This document shows positions 51,632 to 60,804 of a DNA stretch of 64,000 bases, piece after piece; position 1 is the stretch's first letter, and each line of letters starts with the position of its first letter. The DNA is from an uncultured Bacilli bacterium (GTDB lineage Bacteria; Bacillota_I; Bacilli_A; RF39; UBA660): positions 108,754 to 172,753 of the forward strand of contig CAKPTA010000003.1 in NCBI GenBank assembly GCA_934190785.1. Direction: 5' to 3'. A program made the translations under genes and the position numbers. The notes under the pieces were generated by a model. It ran no database searches. It was not told the DNA's origin and saw nothing but the letters and a program-made list of their open reading frames with translations.

Positions 51632-52396
51632 ATGCGTGCACATTTTAAACAAAAGAAAAAATTTGCTTTGATGAAGAAAAGTAATATCATTATTTTACTT
51701 GTTATTTTAATCATGATGGGTGTTATATCATTATTTTATTATTCTGATAAAAAAATAACACCTGTTATTATGGAGTATGCTAAAAATCAAGCTGGTAGAA
51801 TAGCCACTTTAGTTATAAATCAGGCTATTACAAGCGAAATAGCTGATAAAATAAATTTGGATGATTTATTTATTAATAGTAAAGATAATAATGGAAACAT
51901 AGTTAGTATTGACTTTAATCCTATTGCTGTAAATAAAATGCTTAGTATGGTTACTAGTAGTGTTGAAGAGTATTTAAGAAACTTAGAAGACGGTAATATA
52001 GAAGAACTTGGACTTTCTAATAGTGTTTTAAGTCATTATAATATTAATAAATTAAAGCAAGGAATAATTTATGAAGTTCCAACAGGAGTTGTTTTTAGTA
52101 ATTCTATTTTATATAATTTAGGACCTAAGGTACCAGTTAGACTATCGCTTATAGGAGATATTGTTAGTAATATTGAAACTAAAGTAACTAATTATGGAAT
52201 TAATAATGCCTTAGTCGAAGTTATTATTCATATATCGGTAGTAGAACAAGTAATGCTTCCTGTAAGTACTAATAAAATAACTGTTTCTACAAATGTACCT
52301 GTTGCAATGAAATTAGTACAAGGAGTAGTACCTAATTATTATGCCTCTGGAGCTACTAATTCTAGAACATTTACAGTGCCTCTTGAACAAAATTAA
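51632..52396 (+). CDS. yunB: Sporulation protein YunB
   Basis: YunB is a mother-cell protein needed for efficient sporulation, anchored by one N-terminal helix (IIILLVILIMMGVISLFYY). The family features are VIMEYAKNQAGRIATLVIN with QAIT, a middle KQGIIYEVPTGVVFSNSILY, then GPKVPVRLSLIGDIVSNIET and YGINNALVEVIIHISVVEQV. The tail NKITVSTNVPVAMKLVQGVV is typical. The 254 residues are full length. yutD is next to it, as in Bacillus. Confidence 0.95.
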   Translation: MRAHFKQKKKFALMKKSNIIILLVILIMMGVISLFYYSDKKITPVIMEYAKNQAGRIATLVINQAITSEIADKINLDDLFINSKDNNGNIVSIDFNPIAVNKMLSMVTSSVEEYLRNLEDGNIEELGLSNSVLSHYNINKLKQGIIYEVPTGVVFSNSILYNLGPKVPVRLSLIGDIVSNIETKVTNYGINNALVEVIIHISVVEQVMLPVSTNKITVSTNVPVAMKLVQGVVPNYYASGATNSRTFTVPLEQN

Positions 52397-52434
52397 GAAA
52401 ATAGTGTATACTTAATTTAGAAAAAGGTGATGAT

Positions 52435-52749
52435 ATGAAATATCTTATAATAAATGATCATAAGTATGAGTTAATAAAGGATTACAAAAATGCTTTTTCT
52501 ATGGAGGCGGTATCTTCTAAAATTACTGATTATTTTTATATGTATAATTATATTGTAGGTGATTATTCATATGGTAGTTTAAGATTAAAAGGTTTTTGTA
52601 ACAGAGATAATGAAAATTTTAGGGATAGTAACGATTACTCGAAACTTGATCAATATATAAAAAATTATTGTGCATATGATTGCAAGTATTTTATTTTAGA
52701 AAATTTAGATATTATGCCACAAATTGATATGGAAGATAATGAAGTTTAG
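52435..52749 (+). CDS. yutD: YutD family protein
   Basis: The 104-residue protein shows YELIKDYKNAFSMEAVSSKI, YNYIVGDYSYGSLRLKGFC and LDQYIKNYCAYDCKYFILEN, matching Bacillus YutD (DUF1027) along its whole length. Its function is unknown. It follows yunB; in B. subtilis yutD and yunB are also near each other. AGGTGATG precedes it. Confidence 0.88.
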   Translation: MKYLIINDHKYELIKDYKNAFSMEAVSSKITDYFYMYNYIVGDYSYGSLRLKGFCNRDNENFRDSNDYSKLDQYIKNYCAYDCKYFILENLDIMPQIDMEDNEV

Positions 52750-52758
52750 GAGTTTTTT

Positions 52759-53358
52759 ATGGAAAAAATTAAATTTGTACAACCTACCTTAGACTATAAA
52801 AATCAGGCTCTTGATTTTATTAGAGAGTTCTATCTTTATAAATCTCCTTTAGAAGGCGTAAATGGTCTACATCGTTATTTAAATAACTATGAAGAGTGGC
52901 TTTTAAAAATTGATAATGATAGAACAAATGAAGTAAGTGACAAAGAAGTTCCAACAGAAACATACTTTGTAGTTAGGTGTTCTGATAATAAAATAATAGG
53001 GATGACAACACTACGACTTTGCCTTAATAAGAGATTTAGAGAATTTGGTCAAAATATTGGATATTGTATCAGACCAACAGAGAGAAGAAAAGGCTATAAT
53101 AAGGCTAGTCTTTATTTAGCACTTTTGTATTTCAATCAAAAAGGTATTGATGAGATTATGGTTGATTGTAGTAAAGATAATTTAGGCTCTGTCTTAAGCA
53201 TTAAGGCACTTGATGGTAAATTAGTAAAAGAGAAATATATCATGGATTTAGATTGTATTAAACAAGATTATTGTATCAATGTCAAAGAGGCTATATATAA
53301 ATATTCTAAATTATATGATGAATATGTAATACTAGCAAGTGAAGAAAAAGTAAAATAG
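52759..53358 (+). CDS. GNAT-family N-acetyltransferase
   Basis: The acetyl-CoA-binding motif A reads IGYCIRPTERRKGYNKASLY, preceded by the strand TYFVVRCSDNKIIGMTTLRL with motif D/A. This is a standard GNAT fold of the RimJ-like or uncharacterised kind. It is 199 residues. Nine bases separate it from yutD and 13 from the next gene, so all three probably form an operon. The substrate is unknown. Confidence 0.82.
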   Translation: MEKIKFVQPTLDYKNQALDFIREFYLYKSPLEGVNGLHRYLNNYEEWLLKIDNDRTNEVSDKEVPTETYFVVRCSDNKIIGMTTLRLCLNKRFREFGQNIGYCIRPTERRKGYNKASLYLALLYFNQKGIDEIMVDCSKDNLGSVLSIKALDGKLVKEKYIMDLDCIKQDYCINVKEAIYKYSKLYDEYVILASEEKVK

Positions 53359-53371
53359 AGGAGATTATTAT

Positions 53372-54469
53372 ATGAGCGATAAAGAGATATTAGATATATT
53401 TTATAATAGTATTGTTAAAGAGGCTAAAAATGGTAAAATAGATGCCTTCTTTCATATGAATATATATTTTAACTTGAATATTGAAAATGTAAATATAAGT
53501 CATGTGGATGATGCACCAGATAGTATCTTAATACCAACACTTAAAATTACTGATAAATATTTATTTGATGATTTATTAATAAAGTATGTTAATAAAGCAG
53601 TAGAAGTATATAATCCATCTGATTTTACTTTTTTAGAAGATGTTTCACTTGCATATCCAAATCAAAATTCTGAGAAATTAAAAAACACATATAAAATCAA
53701 ATACATAATTGGCTGTTTATTAGCTAATGCATCTTTTTCTGATTTTTCATCACCAATTGATTTTCTAAATTCAAGAATAGAAATGCTAGATAATAGATTT
53801 TTAGATGGTAATTTGGTTGATTTAGGTTATTTAAATAGTATTAAAGCAAGGTTATTCATTAGTGATGAAGTTTGTCCTATTAAAGCAGAGACTCCGTATA
53901 GATTAACTGGGTATTTAGAGTTTGATGATGGATATAAATTAATGCTTCCAGAAATATATGCTGGTGCATGTAGTGACAAATATCAAATATATGCGATTCA
54001 AAAAACTAAAAAAAATAATGATAGCAATATAAACTATTATTTAAAGGAAATAAGGCATGGCTTAATTTCTAAAGTAAATGGGGCACCTGAACATTATTTT
54101 TTAATGATGATGATATTTTTATCTTTCGCAAGAGATAAAGAAATAGAGGCAGTTCCATTTTTAGTAGAAAGATGGAATGCTAAAAATATAGCTATTCATA
54201 ATTATTGTAAGAAAAATGAGGGTGCTAACATAAAAGAAGAGGAATTAAAACAAGAAAATCTTCAAAATAATATAACAAACGTATTTATTCGTATTATAAA
54301 AAATTTGGAAGATATTAGTACAGGTTTAAATTTTAAAGGAATTCCATATGAAACAGATGATAGACTTCATATTAAAATTGATGATGACTTTTATTCTAGA
54401 GCTTCATTATTTAATGATGTTTATAAGCTATTAGATGAGTATAAGAGTGAATACAAAAAAGAGCGTTAA
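53372..54469 (+). CDS. Unknown 365-residue protein in an operon with yutD and a GNAT enzyme
   Basis: I do not recognise it. It starts MSDKEILDIFYNSIVKEAKN after AGGAGA. It is cytoplasmic by composition and has no Walker, HTH or zinc motif. A middle part (PYRLTGYLEFDDGYKLMLPE) looks like mixed beta, and a C-terminal helical part contains IRIIKNLEDISTGLNFKGIP. Conserved-looking acidic clusters occur (HVDDAPDSI). It ends at a bidirectional terminator. Confidence 0.65.
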   Translation: MSDKEILDIFYNSIVKEAKNGKIDAFFHMNIYFNLNIENVNISHVDDAPDSILIPTLKITDKYLFDDLLIKYVNKAVEVYNPSDFTFLEDVSLAYPNQNSEKLKNTYKIKYIIGCLLANASFSDFSSPIDFLNSRIEMLDNRFLDGNLVDLGYLNSIKARLFISDEVCPIKAETPYRLTGYLEFDDGYKLMLPEIYAGACSDKYQIYAIQKTKKNNDSNINYYLKEIRHGLISKVNGAPEHYFLMMMIFLSFARDKEIEAVPFLVERWNAKNIAIHNYCKKNEGANIKEEELKQENLQNNITNVFIRIIKNLEDISTGLNFKGIPYETDDRLHIKIDDDFYSRASLFNDVYKLLDEYKSEYKKER

Positions 54470-54499
54470 AAAACTACAATTTAGTGTAGTTTTCTTTTT
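54468..54499. terminator. Bidirectional terminator
   Basis: AAAACTACA and TGTAGTTTT pair over a six-base loop with T and A runs on both sides. Confidence 0.75.
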
Positions 54500-54756
54500 A
54501 TTTTCATTTTTGCTTTTTCAATGACTGGAATATCATCTAGGTTATATTTTTGTTTGATAACATTCATCTCTTTATAACCTTTTCCTTCTAGCTTTTGAAT
54601 AAATATAAGTCCATACATTGATATATAAAAAACATGTTTCTTTTTGGCCTTTATTATGTCATTATCTTTTACTATAAAGTATGTTTGAATTATCTCATCA
54701 TCAATAATTTCATATGCATAATCAATAACATTGTTTGTTTTAATTAGATTTATCAT
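54481..54756 (-). CDS. Unknown 91-residue protein
   Basis: I do not recognise it. The product reads YAYEIIDDEIIQTYFIVKDN, then AKKKHVFYISMYGLIFIQKL and a strongly basic end (EKAKMKIKRKLH). One moderately hydrophobic stretch is present but it is not a clear membrane helix. It is convergent with the 365-residue gene and shares its terminator. An AGGTGATG site precedes the start. Confidence 0.6.
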   Translation of the reverse strand: MINLIKTNNVIDYAYEIIDDEIIQTYFIVKDNDIIKAKKKHVFYISMYGLIFIQKLEGKGYKEMNVIKQKYNLDDIPVIEKAKMKIKRKLH

Positions 54757-54823
54757 AACATCACCTAATACATTATATGATTAATATTATTATTCATTCA
54801 TTTATAAATTTTGTTATTAGCCC

Positions 54824-54852
54824 TTGGTTTTATATTATAAAAATGTTATAAT
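54824..54852 (+). promoter_or_regulatory. Sigma-A promoter of prfB
   Basis: TTGGTT and TATAAT are separated by 17 bases, 22 bases before the prfB start. Confidence 0.6.
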
Positions 54853-54874
54853 ACATTAGAATGGAGGCTAGTTA

Positions 54875-55976
54875 ATGGAACTTTATGACATAATTAATGT
54901 TTATGAAAAATTGAAAACTCGTATAAGTGATTTATGGAGGTCTCTTTGACGTAGATAAATGTGAATATAGAATAAAAGAACTTGAAAGTGAACTATTAAA
55001 GCCTGATTTTTGGAGTGATAAAAGAAAAGCTGAAGGTATTATAGCAGAACTTAATAACTTAAAAAAAATTTTGGAAAGTGTATCTAATATTAAGAATAAA
55101 ATAAGTGATAATCTATCACTTGCATATGAATTAAAAAGTAATCAAGATGCTGATTTGATATCTATTTTAGAAAATGATATAGAACCCATTAATAAAGTAG
55201 TTGATGAACTTGAAATAGAAATTTTATTAAATAAACCCTATGATAATCTTGATGCAATATTAGAAATTCACTCTGGAGCTGGAGGAACGGAAGCTTGTGA
55301 TTGGGCTAATATGCTTTATAGAATGTATGAAAGATGGACTGTAAGTCATGGCTATAAAATGGAAGTTTTAGATACACAGTTTGGTGATGAAGCTGGGATA
55401 AAAAGTATAACTTTACTTATTACTGGACTTCATGCTTATGGATATTTAAAATGTGAAAAAGGAGTTCATAGGTTAGTTCGTATATCGCCTTTTGATGCTG
55501 GTGCTAGAAGACATACTTCTTTTGCTTCTGTTGATGTAATTCCTAAATTTGAAAAGAATGATATTGATATAGAGGTTTTAGATAGTGATATTAGAGTAGA
55601 TGTTTACCGTAGTAGTGGTTGTGGTGGACAAGGTGTAAATACAACTGATAGTGCTGTACGTATAACACATCTAAAAACAGGAATTGTGGTTACTTGCCAA
55701 AATGAAAGAAGTCAAATTCAAAATAAAGAACGTGCTATGGAAGTGTTAAAAAATAAATTATATCAATTGGAAATTGAAAAACGTAATCAAGAAATGCAAG
55801 AATTAAAAGGAAAAGTAATGGACATTAATTTTGGTTCACAAATTAGAAGTTATGTTATGCATCCATATTCTTTAGTCAAGGATCATAGAACAAATATTGA
55901 AACTAGTAATGTTGGTAAAGTTTTAGATGGTGATATTGATTTATTTATTCATGGTTTTTTGAAAGGTAGTGTGTAG
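54875..55976 (+). CDS. prfB: Peptide chain release factor 2 with programmed +1 frameshift
   Basis: RF2 ends translation at UAA and UGA. The first frame starts at ATG 54875 (MELYDIINVYEKLKTR) after GGAGG. It reaches CTT TGA at 54944-54949, right after an internal AGG-type Shine-Dalgarno (TGGAGGTCTCTT). A +1 slip reads CTT-GAC and continues as DVDKCEYRIKELESE. The main body has the GGQ loop SGCGGQGVNTTDSAVRITH and the tripeptide region around RISPFDAGARRHTSFAS. This is the classic autoregulated layout, and shows UGA is a stop. Confidence 0.97.
54944..54950 (+). promoter_or_regulatory. Programmed +1 frameshift site of prfB
   Basis: CTTTGAC with the stop UGA in the first frame and an AGGAGG-like element a few bases upstream. 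The ribosome slips at CUU when RF2 is scarce. Confidence 0.95.
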
Positions 55977-55977
55977 A

Positions 55978-56859
55978 ATGTTTTTTAAACATAAAAAGAA
56001 GTTTGAAGAAAATGTTTTAAAGATTATATATAGTAAAGATAGATTAAAAAGGTACATTGGTTTTGTTATTGGTGTTTTAATAGTAGCAATAGCTTATAAT
56101 TTATTTATGGTTCCATCAAAGGTTGTTTATGGAGTTGGTGGAGTCGGAATAATTTTACAAGATTTGTTTGGTATAGCTCCTTCACTAACTATTCTTGTAG
56201 GATCTATTTTACTTTTAATTCTAAGTTTTATATTACTTGGTAAAGAAAAAACAACTAGTTCAGTTGTAGGTTCAATTTTATACCCAATTTTTGTTGAACT
56301 TACATCTAATATTGGAAATTATATTGATCTTGGAAATGCTTCACCTCTTCTTATTGTTATTTTTGGGGCTGTTATAAGTGGTTTTGGGCTTGGTATTATA
56401 TTTAAGACTGGATTTACAACTGGTGGAACTGATATCTTAAATCAAATTGTAGCTAAGTATGCTAAAACATCAGTTGGTAATGCTATGTTTTTCACAGATG
56501 GGGTTATTATTGTAAGTGGGGTATTTGTCTTTGGATGGACAAGATTAATGTATTCTTTAATCTCGCTTTATATTATTAGTGTTATGACTGATAAGGTTAT
56601 TTTAGGAATTTCTGAATCAAAAGCTTTTTATATTATTACCAATCATGAAGATGAAGTAAAAAATTTTATTTTAAGTCACTTAAGTCATGGTGTAACAGTA
56701 TTAGATGCTAAAGGTGGCTTTACTGGAAAAAAAGAAAAAGTTATTATGTGTATCATTCCAACAAAAGAATACTTTATTGCTAAAGAGGGAATTCATGAGA
56801 TTGACCCAAACGCTTTCTTTGTTGTTACTGATGCTTATGAAGTATCAGGTGGTGCATAA
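55978..56859 (+). CDS. YitT-family membrane protein (first of two)
   Basis: About five membrane helices (DUF161 units) are followed by a soluble DUF2179 domain. Family features are MVPSKVVYGVGGVGIILQDL, FKTGFTTGGTDILNQIVAKY and the end FYIITNHEDEVKNFILSHLS and GVTVLDAKGGFTGKKEKVIM. The last segment ends FFVVTDAYEVSGGA. The ATG at 55978 is two bases after the prfB stop; a GTG slightly upstream is also in frame. Members are of unknown, possibly transport, function. Confidence 0.88.
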   Translation: MFFKHKKKFEENVLKIIYSKDRLKRYIGFVIGVLIVAIAYNLFMVPSKVVYGVGGVGIILQDLFGIAPSLTILVGSILLLILSFILLGKEKTTSSVVGSILYPIFVELTSNIGNYIDLGNASPLLIVIFGAVISGFGLGIIFKTGFTTGGTDILNQIVAKYAKTSVGNAMFFTDGVIIVSGVFVFGWTRLMYSLISLYIISVMTDKVILGISESKAFYIITNHEDEVKNFILSHLSHGVTVLDAKGGFTGKKEKVIMCIIPTKEYFIAKEGIHEIDPNAFFVVTDAYEVSGGA

Positions 56860-56861
56860 TT

Positions 56862-57722
56862 ATGAACTCATTTTTAAATAAAAAAATATTTGAAAAAAAT
56901 ATTTTTATCAGATTTGCTTTTTTTTGTTTAGCTTTATATATATGTGCACTTTTATTTAATTTATTTTATAATCCACTTCATTTAGTAATAGGTGGTGCTA
57001 ATGGAGTGGCTATTGTTGTTAATGAAACATTTGGGATAAGCACTAGTAATGTTGTAACAATCGTGTATATTATAACATTATTTATGAGTTTCATTTTCTT
57101 AGGAATTAAGAAATCTATTTCTTTAATTTTATGTACTATTTTATATCCTTTATTTGTTAATTTAACATCTAATATTACGGATTTTATTCAAATTGATTAT
57201 AGTGATCCATTGCTTATTTGTATAATAGCTGGTGTTATAAATGGTGCGATGAATGGAATAATTTATAAAATTGGTTTTAATCCAGGAGGGCTTAGCGTTA
57301 TAGCTGAAATTATTTATAAATATTTTCATATTTCCGTTAGTAAAGCTAATTTTTACATTAGTGCTGCTATTATTTTAATAAGTGGTTATTATTTTGGTGT
57401 TGATAGGATAATGTATGCTATAATTGTTATGTATATAATAACGCTAGTAACAGATAAAGTACTACTTGGAATATCAAGTAATAAATATGTTTATATCGTA
57501 ACCGATAGCGAAGATAAAATAGAAGCATTTATTACAAAAGAACTTGGACATGGTGTAACAAAATTATCTTGTGAAACTGGATTTAATTTAAGAAAAAAAT
57601 ATGTTCTAACATGCTCTATTCCAACTAGTGAATATACTTTATTTAAAGAAGGTATCTCGTTAATAGATGAGAATGCATTTATGGTTGTAACTGATACCTA
57701 TCAATCTAGTGGAGGATTATAA
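56862..57722 (+). CDS. YitT-family membrane protein (second of two)
   Basis: A paralogue of the preceding gene with the same order of helices and C-terminal DUF2179: LVIGGANGVAIVVNETFGIS, YKIGFNPGGLSVIAEIIYKY, then VYIVTDSEDKIEAFITKELG and FMVVTDTYQSSGGL. The two are three bases apart and clearly arose by tandem duplication, yet are well diverged. The pair lies between prfB and ftsE; in Bacillus cccB takes this slot. Confidence 0.88.
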   Translation: MNSFLNKKIFEKNIFIRFAFFCLALYICALLFNLFYNPLHLVIGGANGVAIVVNETFGISTSNVVTIVYIITLFMSFIFLGIKKSISLILCTILYPLFVNLTSNITDFIQIDYSDPLLICIIAGVINGAMNGIIYKIGFNPGGLSVIAEIIYKYFHISVSKANFYISAAIILISGYYFGVDRIMYAIIVMYIITLVTDKVLLGISSNKYVYIVTDSEDKIEAFITKELGHGVTKLSCETGFNLRKKYVLTCSIPTSEYTLFKEGISLIDENAFMVVTDTYQSSGGL

Positions 57723-57736
57723 ATTGGAGGTGTTTT

Positions 57737-58444
57737 ATGGAATTCATTCGAATACAAAATGCAAAAAAACAATATAAAACAGGTGTAACTGCTATTTATG
57801 ATTTATCATTATCAATCAAAAAGGGCGAATTTGTTTTTGTAATTGGTTCTACTGGATGTGGGAAATCAACTTTAATAAAGATGTTATACCGTGAGGAAAA
57901 ACCAACAAGTGGAAAAATACTAGTTGGTGGATTAGATGTAGGTAAACTTAAAAATAATAAAGTATATAAACTTAGAAGAAAAATAGGTGTTGTATTTCAA
58001 GATTTTAAATTATTAAATAGATCAACGGTTTATGAAAATGTAGCATTTGCTCTTGAAATATTTGGATTACCAAAAGATGAGATACATGAGAAAGTATTAA
58101 AAGTTCTTGATTTAGTTGGACTTAAACATAAAAGTAAAAATTATCCAAATGAACTTTCTGGTGGTGAACAACAGCGTGTTGCAATAGCAAGATCAATTGT
58201 TAATGGGCCTAAATTACTTATTTGTGATGAACCAACAGGAAACTTGGATGAAGATACAAGTATGGAAATAATGGAAGTGTTAGATCAAATAAATAAGTTA
58301 GGAACAACTATTATTATGGTAACGCATGATATAGAGATTGTAAAAAGAATGAATAAAAGAGTTGTTTTATTAGATAGTGGAAGAGTTTTAAGAGATTATG
58401 AGGAAGGAACGTATACACATGAAGGCATTAAGAATTTTAAGTAG
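57737..58444 (+). CDS. ftsE: Cell division ATP-binding protein FtsE
   Basis: An ABC ATPase that with FtsX drives peptidoglycan hydrolases at the wall. Motifs: Walker A GSTGCGKSTLIK, Q-loop VVFQDFKLL, signature LSGGEQQRVAIARSI, Walker B LLICDEPTGNLD and the H-loop MVTHDIE. The 235 residues are normal. It overlaps ftsX by 26 bases. In Bacillus FtsEX activates CwlO during elongation and influences entry into sporulation. Confidence 0.97.
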   Translation: MEFIRIQNAKKQYKTGVTAIYDLSLSIKKGEFVFVIGSTGCGKSTLIKMLYREEKPTSGKILVGGLDVGKLKNNKVYKLRRKIGVVFQDFKLLNRSTVYENVAFALEIFGLPKDEIHEKVLKVLDLVGLKHKSKNYPNELSGGEQQRVAIARSIVNGPKLLICDEPTGNLDEDTSMEIMEVLDQINKLGTTIIMVTHDIEIVKRMNKRVVLLDSGRVLRDYEEGTYTHEGIKNFK

Positions 58445-59318
58445 AAATATTCGTGATTCATTTAAAAGCGTATTTAGAAACTTTTCTTTATCTTTAGCTT
58501 CAATTTCATGTATAACTATTACTTTAATTGTTGTATCGATTGCAATTATCTTGACATATAATGTAAATAATTTTGCAACATTAATTGAAAAAGATGTTAC
58601 AATTGTAACTTTCCTTAATGTCGATATAGATAACGAAGGAAGAAAAGCTGTATCAACGGCAATTAATAAACTTGATAATATTGAAAGTGTTACATTTGAA
58701 TCAAAAGTAGATATAGCAAAAGAGATGATGGATTCATCAGAAACTTTCAAAAATATTATGCAAGATTGGAGTGAAGAAGATAGTCCAATCCAAGATACAT
58801 ATCTAGTTAAAGTAAAAGACATTGAACAAATTGGAAAAACAGCTGATAGTATTAAAAAAATAGAAGGAGTTTCACTTGTTAAATATGGTGAAGGAATGGT
58901 AGAACAGTTAATTTCAATATTTGAAGTCGTTAGAAACATTTCTATTGGTGTTGTAGTAGCACTTATTGTTGTAACAGCCTTCTTAATTACTAATACAATT
59001 AAAATTACTATTTTCTCACGTCGTAGAGAAATTGATATCATGAGACTAGTTGGAGCATCAAATTTAAATATAAAAATTCCATTTATATTTGAAGGATTAT
59101 TCTTAGGAATACTAGGTTCAATTATTCCAATTATTGTAACTGTTTATGGTTATGTTGCACTTTATAATAATTTTAATGGACAGTTATTTTCTCCATTTAT
59201 AAAATTAGTAGAACCAGAACCATTTGTATTCTTTACATCATTTATTTTGCTTGCTATTGGAATAATTGTTGGTATGTATGGTAGTTATAGAGCTGTACGT
59301 AAATATTTAAAAATTTAA
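58419..59318 (+). CDS. ftsX: Cell division protein FtsX
   Basis: FtsX is the membrane partner of FtsE. It has an N-terminal helix after RNIRDSFKSVFRNFSLSLAS, a large extracytoplasmic loop (about residues 45-165) and three more helices. The C-terminal features are TIKITIFSRRREIDIMRLVG, the coupling segment of the family, and FEGLFLGILGSIIPIIVTVY. I start at 58419 because AGGAAGG lies ten bases upstream. The 299-residue length is typical. Confidence 0.95.
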   Translation: MKALRILSRNIRDSFKSVFRNFSLSLASISCITITLIVVSIAIILTYNVNNFATLIEKDVTIVTFLNVDIDNEGRKAVSTAINKLDNIESVTFESKVDIAKEMMDSSETFKNIMQDWSEEDSPIQDTYLVKVKDIEQIGKTADSIKKIEGVSLVKYGEGMVEQLISIFEVVRNISIGVVVALIVVTAFLITNTIKITIFSRRREIDIMRLVGASNLNIKIPFIFEGLFLGILGSIIPIIVTVYGYVALYNNFNGQLFSPFIKLVEPEPFVFFTSFILLAIGIIVGMYGSYRAVRKYLKI

Positions 59319-59322
59319 AATT

Positions 59323-59354
59323 AAAAGAAACATAATTCATGTTTCTTTTTTTTT
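59323..59354 (+). terminator. Terminator of ftsEX
   Basis: AAAAGAAACAT and ATGTTTCTTTT pair over a short loop and are followed by T residues. Confidence 0.8.
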
Positions 59355-59379
59355 AGCATATTATTAATTGGGTGATTAT

Positions 59380-60162
59380 ATGACTTTTAAAATAGGTGAT
59401 CAAGTTACTAGAAACTCGTATAACAATGATACTATATTTGTAATTACAGATATAGTAGATGATATTTGCTACTTAAATGGTGTAAATATAAGGTTGTCAG
59501 CTGATAGTCCAATAAGTGATTTAAAAGCTGCTGATGATACAAATGATATAGAAAAAGAAAATGATTTTATATCGCGACTTAATCCTGAACCATTAGAGCG
59601 AAATGATTATTTTTATTTACCAGGTAAAATTTTACACATTGATGGTGATTCTGAATATTTAAATCGTTGTTTAAAATATTATAGTAGTTTAAATATTTGG
59701 GCTATGGGAATTATGGAAAATGAAGAAAATATCGCTAGTAAAATTCAAGATTTAATTAAAGAATATAATCCTAATATTGTTGTTATTACAGGACATGATG
59801 CTTACTACAAAAAAAGAGGTAAAATGGATGATTTAGATTTTTATAAAAATAGTAAGTATTTTGTAGATGCAGTTCGTGAAGCTAGAAAGCTAGAAAGTAG
59901 TCATGAAAAACTTATTATCATTGCAGGAGGATGTCAGTCTAATTACGAAGAATTAATTAAAGCTGGCGCTAATTTTGCATCTAGTCCTAAACGTATTAAT
60001 ATTCATGCACTAGATCCTGCTATCATAGCAGCTAAGCTTAGTCTTGCAGATATAACAAAAGATATTGACCTTAAAGGAATTCTTGAAAATACAAAATATG
60101 GGCCAAGTGGAATAGGTGGTATTAAAACAAAGGGTACGATGTATGTTGGTTATCCAAGATAA
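59380..60162 (+). CDS. yabG: Sporulation-specific protease YabG
   Basis: YabG is a sigma-K-dependent protease that trims coat proteins. The family pattern is FKIGDQVTRNSYNNDTIFVI, FYLPGKILHIDGDSEYLNRC, NPNIVVITGHDAYYKKRG, AGGCQSNYEELIKAGANFAS and SPKRINIHALDPAIIAAKLS. The ATG at 59380 follows GGGTGAT. The 260 residues are a little short of the 290-residue Bacillus protein. It heads the cluster yabG-veg-spoVG-yabP-yabQ-divIC, whose order matches Bacillus. Confidence 0.95.
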   Translation: MTFKIGDQVTRNSYNNDTIFVITDIVDDICYLNGVNIRLSADSPISDLKAADDTNDIEKENDFISRLNPEPLERNDYFYLPGKILHIDGDSEYLNRCLKYYSSLNIWAMGIMENEENIASKIQDLIKEYNPNIVVITGHDAYYKKRGKMDDLDFYKNSKYFVDAVREARKLESSHEKLIIIAGGCQSNYEELIKAGANFASSPKRINIHALDPAIIAAKLSLADITKDIDLKGILENTKYGPSGIGGIKTKGTMYVGYPR

Positions 60163-60173
60163 GGAGGTCTTTT

Positions 60174-60392
60174 GTGACAATAGAGGGAATAAAAGAAGAA
60201 TTGAAACACCATATAGGTGATAATATAACAATTAATTATAGTTTAGGTAGAAATAAACATGAAACATATCATGTTTGTATTAAAGAATTATATAATCATA
60301 TTTTTTTAGTCAAAACAAAAGATAATATAATTAAATCTTTTTCTTATTCAGATGTAATTAGTAAAACAATTAGAATTAATTATAAAGTTTAA
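60174..60392 (+). CDS. veg: Veg protein
   Basis: The 72-residue protein matches Veg: IEGIKEELKHHIGDNITINY, SLGRNKHETYHVCIKELYNH and FSYSDVISKTIRI. Veg in Bacillus promotes biofilm formation and is abundant at spore outgrowth. It starts at GTG 60174 after AGGAGG, 11 bases after yabG, as in Bacillus. Confidence 0.88.
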   Translation: MTIEGIKEELKHHIGDNITINYSLGRNKHETYHVCIKELYNHIFLVKTKDNIIKSFSYSDVISKTIRINYKV

Positions 60393-60477
60393 ATTATATT
60401 TTTTTAAATTGTCTTGATTTTATTAATTTTATATTATAAACTATAAATGTATAGGATATACTGAAGGGAGAGATTAC

Positions 60478-60747
60478 ATGAAGATTACATCTGTAACTGT
60501 AAGAATCACAGAAAAAGAAGATTCTAGAATGAAAGGAATAGCAACTGTTTTATTAGATGATTGTTTTGCTGTTCATGACATTAGAATTATTGAAGGAGAT
60601 AATGGTTTATTTATTGCAATGCCTAGTCGTAAAACTCCAACAGGAGAATATCGTGATATAGCACATCCAATCTCAGCTGAATGTAGAAAATTATTTGAAG
60701 ATGCTGTTATAGCAGAATATAATAAGGAAAAAGACTCTAATAAATAA
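60478..60747 (+). CDS. spoVG: SpoVG, RNA/DNA-binding regulator
   Basis: SpoVG binds RNA and DNA and modulates septation and sporulation. The product begins MKITSVTVRITEKEDSRMKG and has ATVLLDDCFAVHDIRIIEG, LFIAMPSRKTPTGEYRDIAH and ISAECRKLFEDAVIAEY. At 89 residues it lacks only part of the variable tail. AAGGGAGAG precedes the start; an 85-base AT-rich leader separates it from veg. Confidence 0.97.
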   Translation: MKITSVTVRITEKEDSRMKGIATVLLDDCFAVHDIRIIEGDNGLFIAMPSRKTPTGEYRDIAHPISAECRKLFEDAVIAEYNKEKDSNK

Positions 60748-60758
60748 GAGTTTTTTTG
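60733..60758 (+). terminator. Weak terminator of spoVG
   Basis: ACTCT and AGAGT pair around the stop codon, followed by seven T; the stem is short. Confidence 0.5.
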
Positions 60759-60804
60759 TTATATATATTTTTTAATAACATATATTAGATTAGGAGGAAT
60801 TATA

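Noticed and set aside
58388..59041. 217-codon open frame on the minus strand over ftsX
   Set aside because: It is antisense to ftsX and composed of low-complexity Ser/Thr/Ile sequence, a mirror effect of AT-rich codons.
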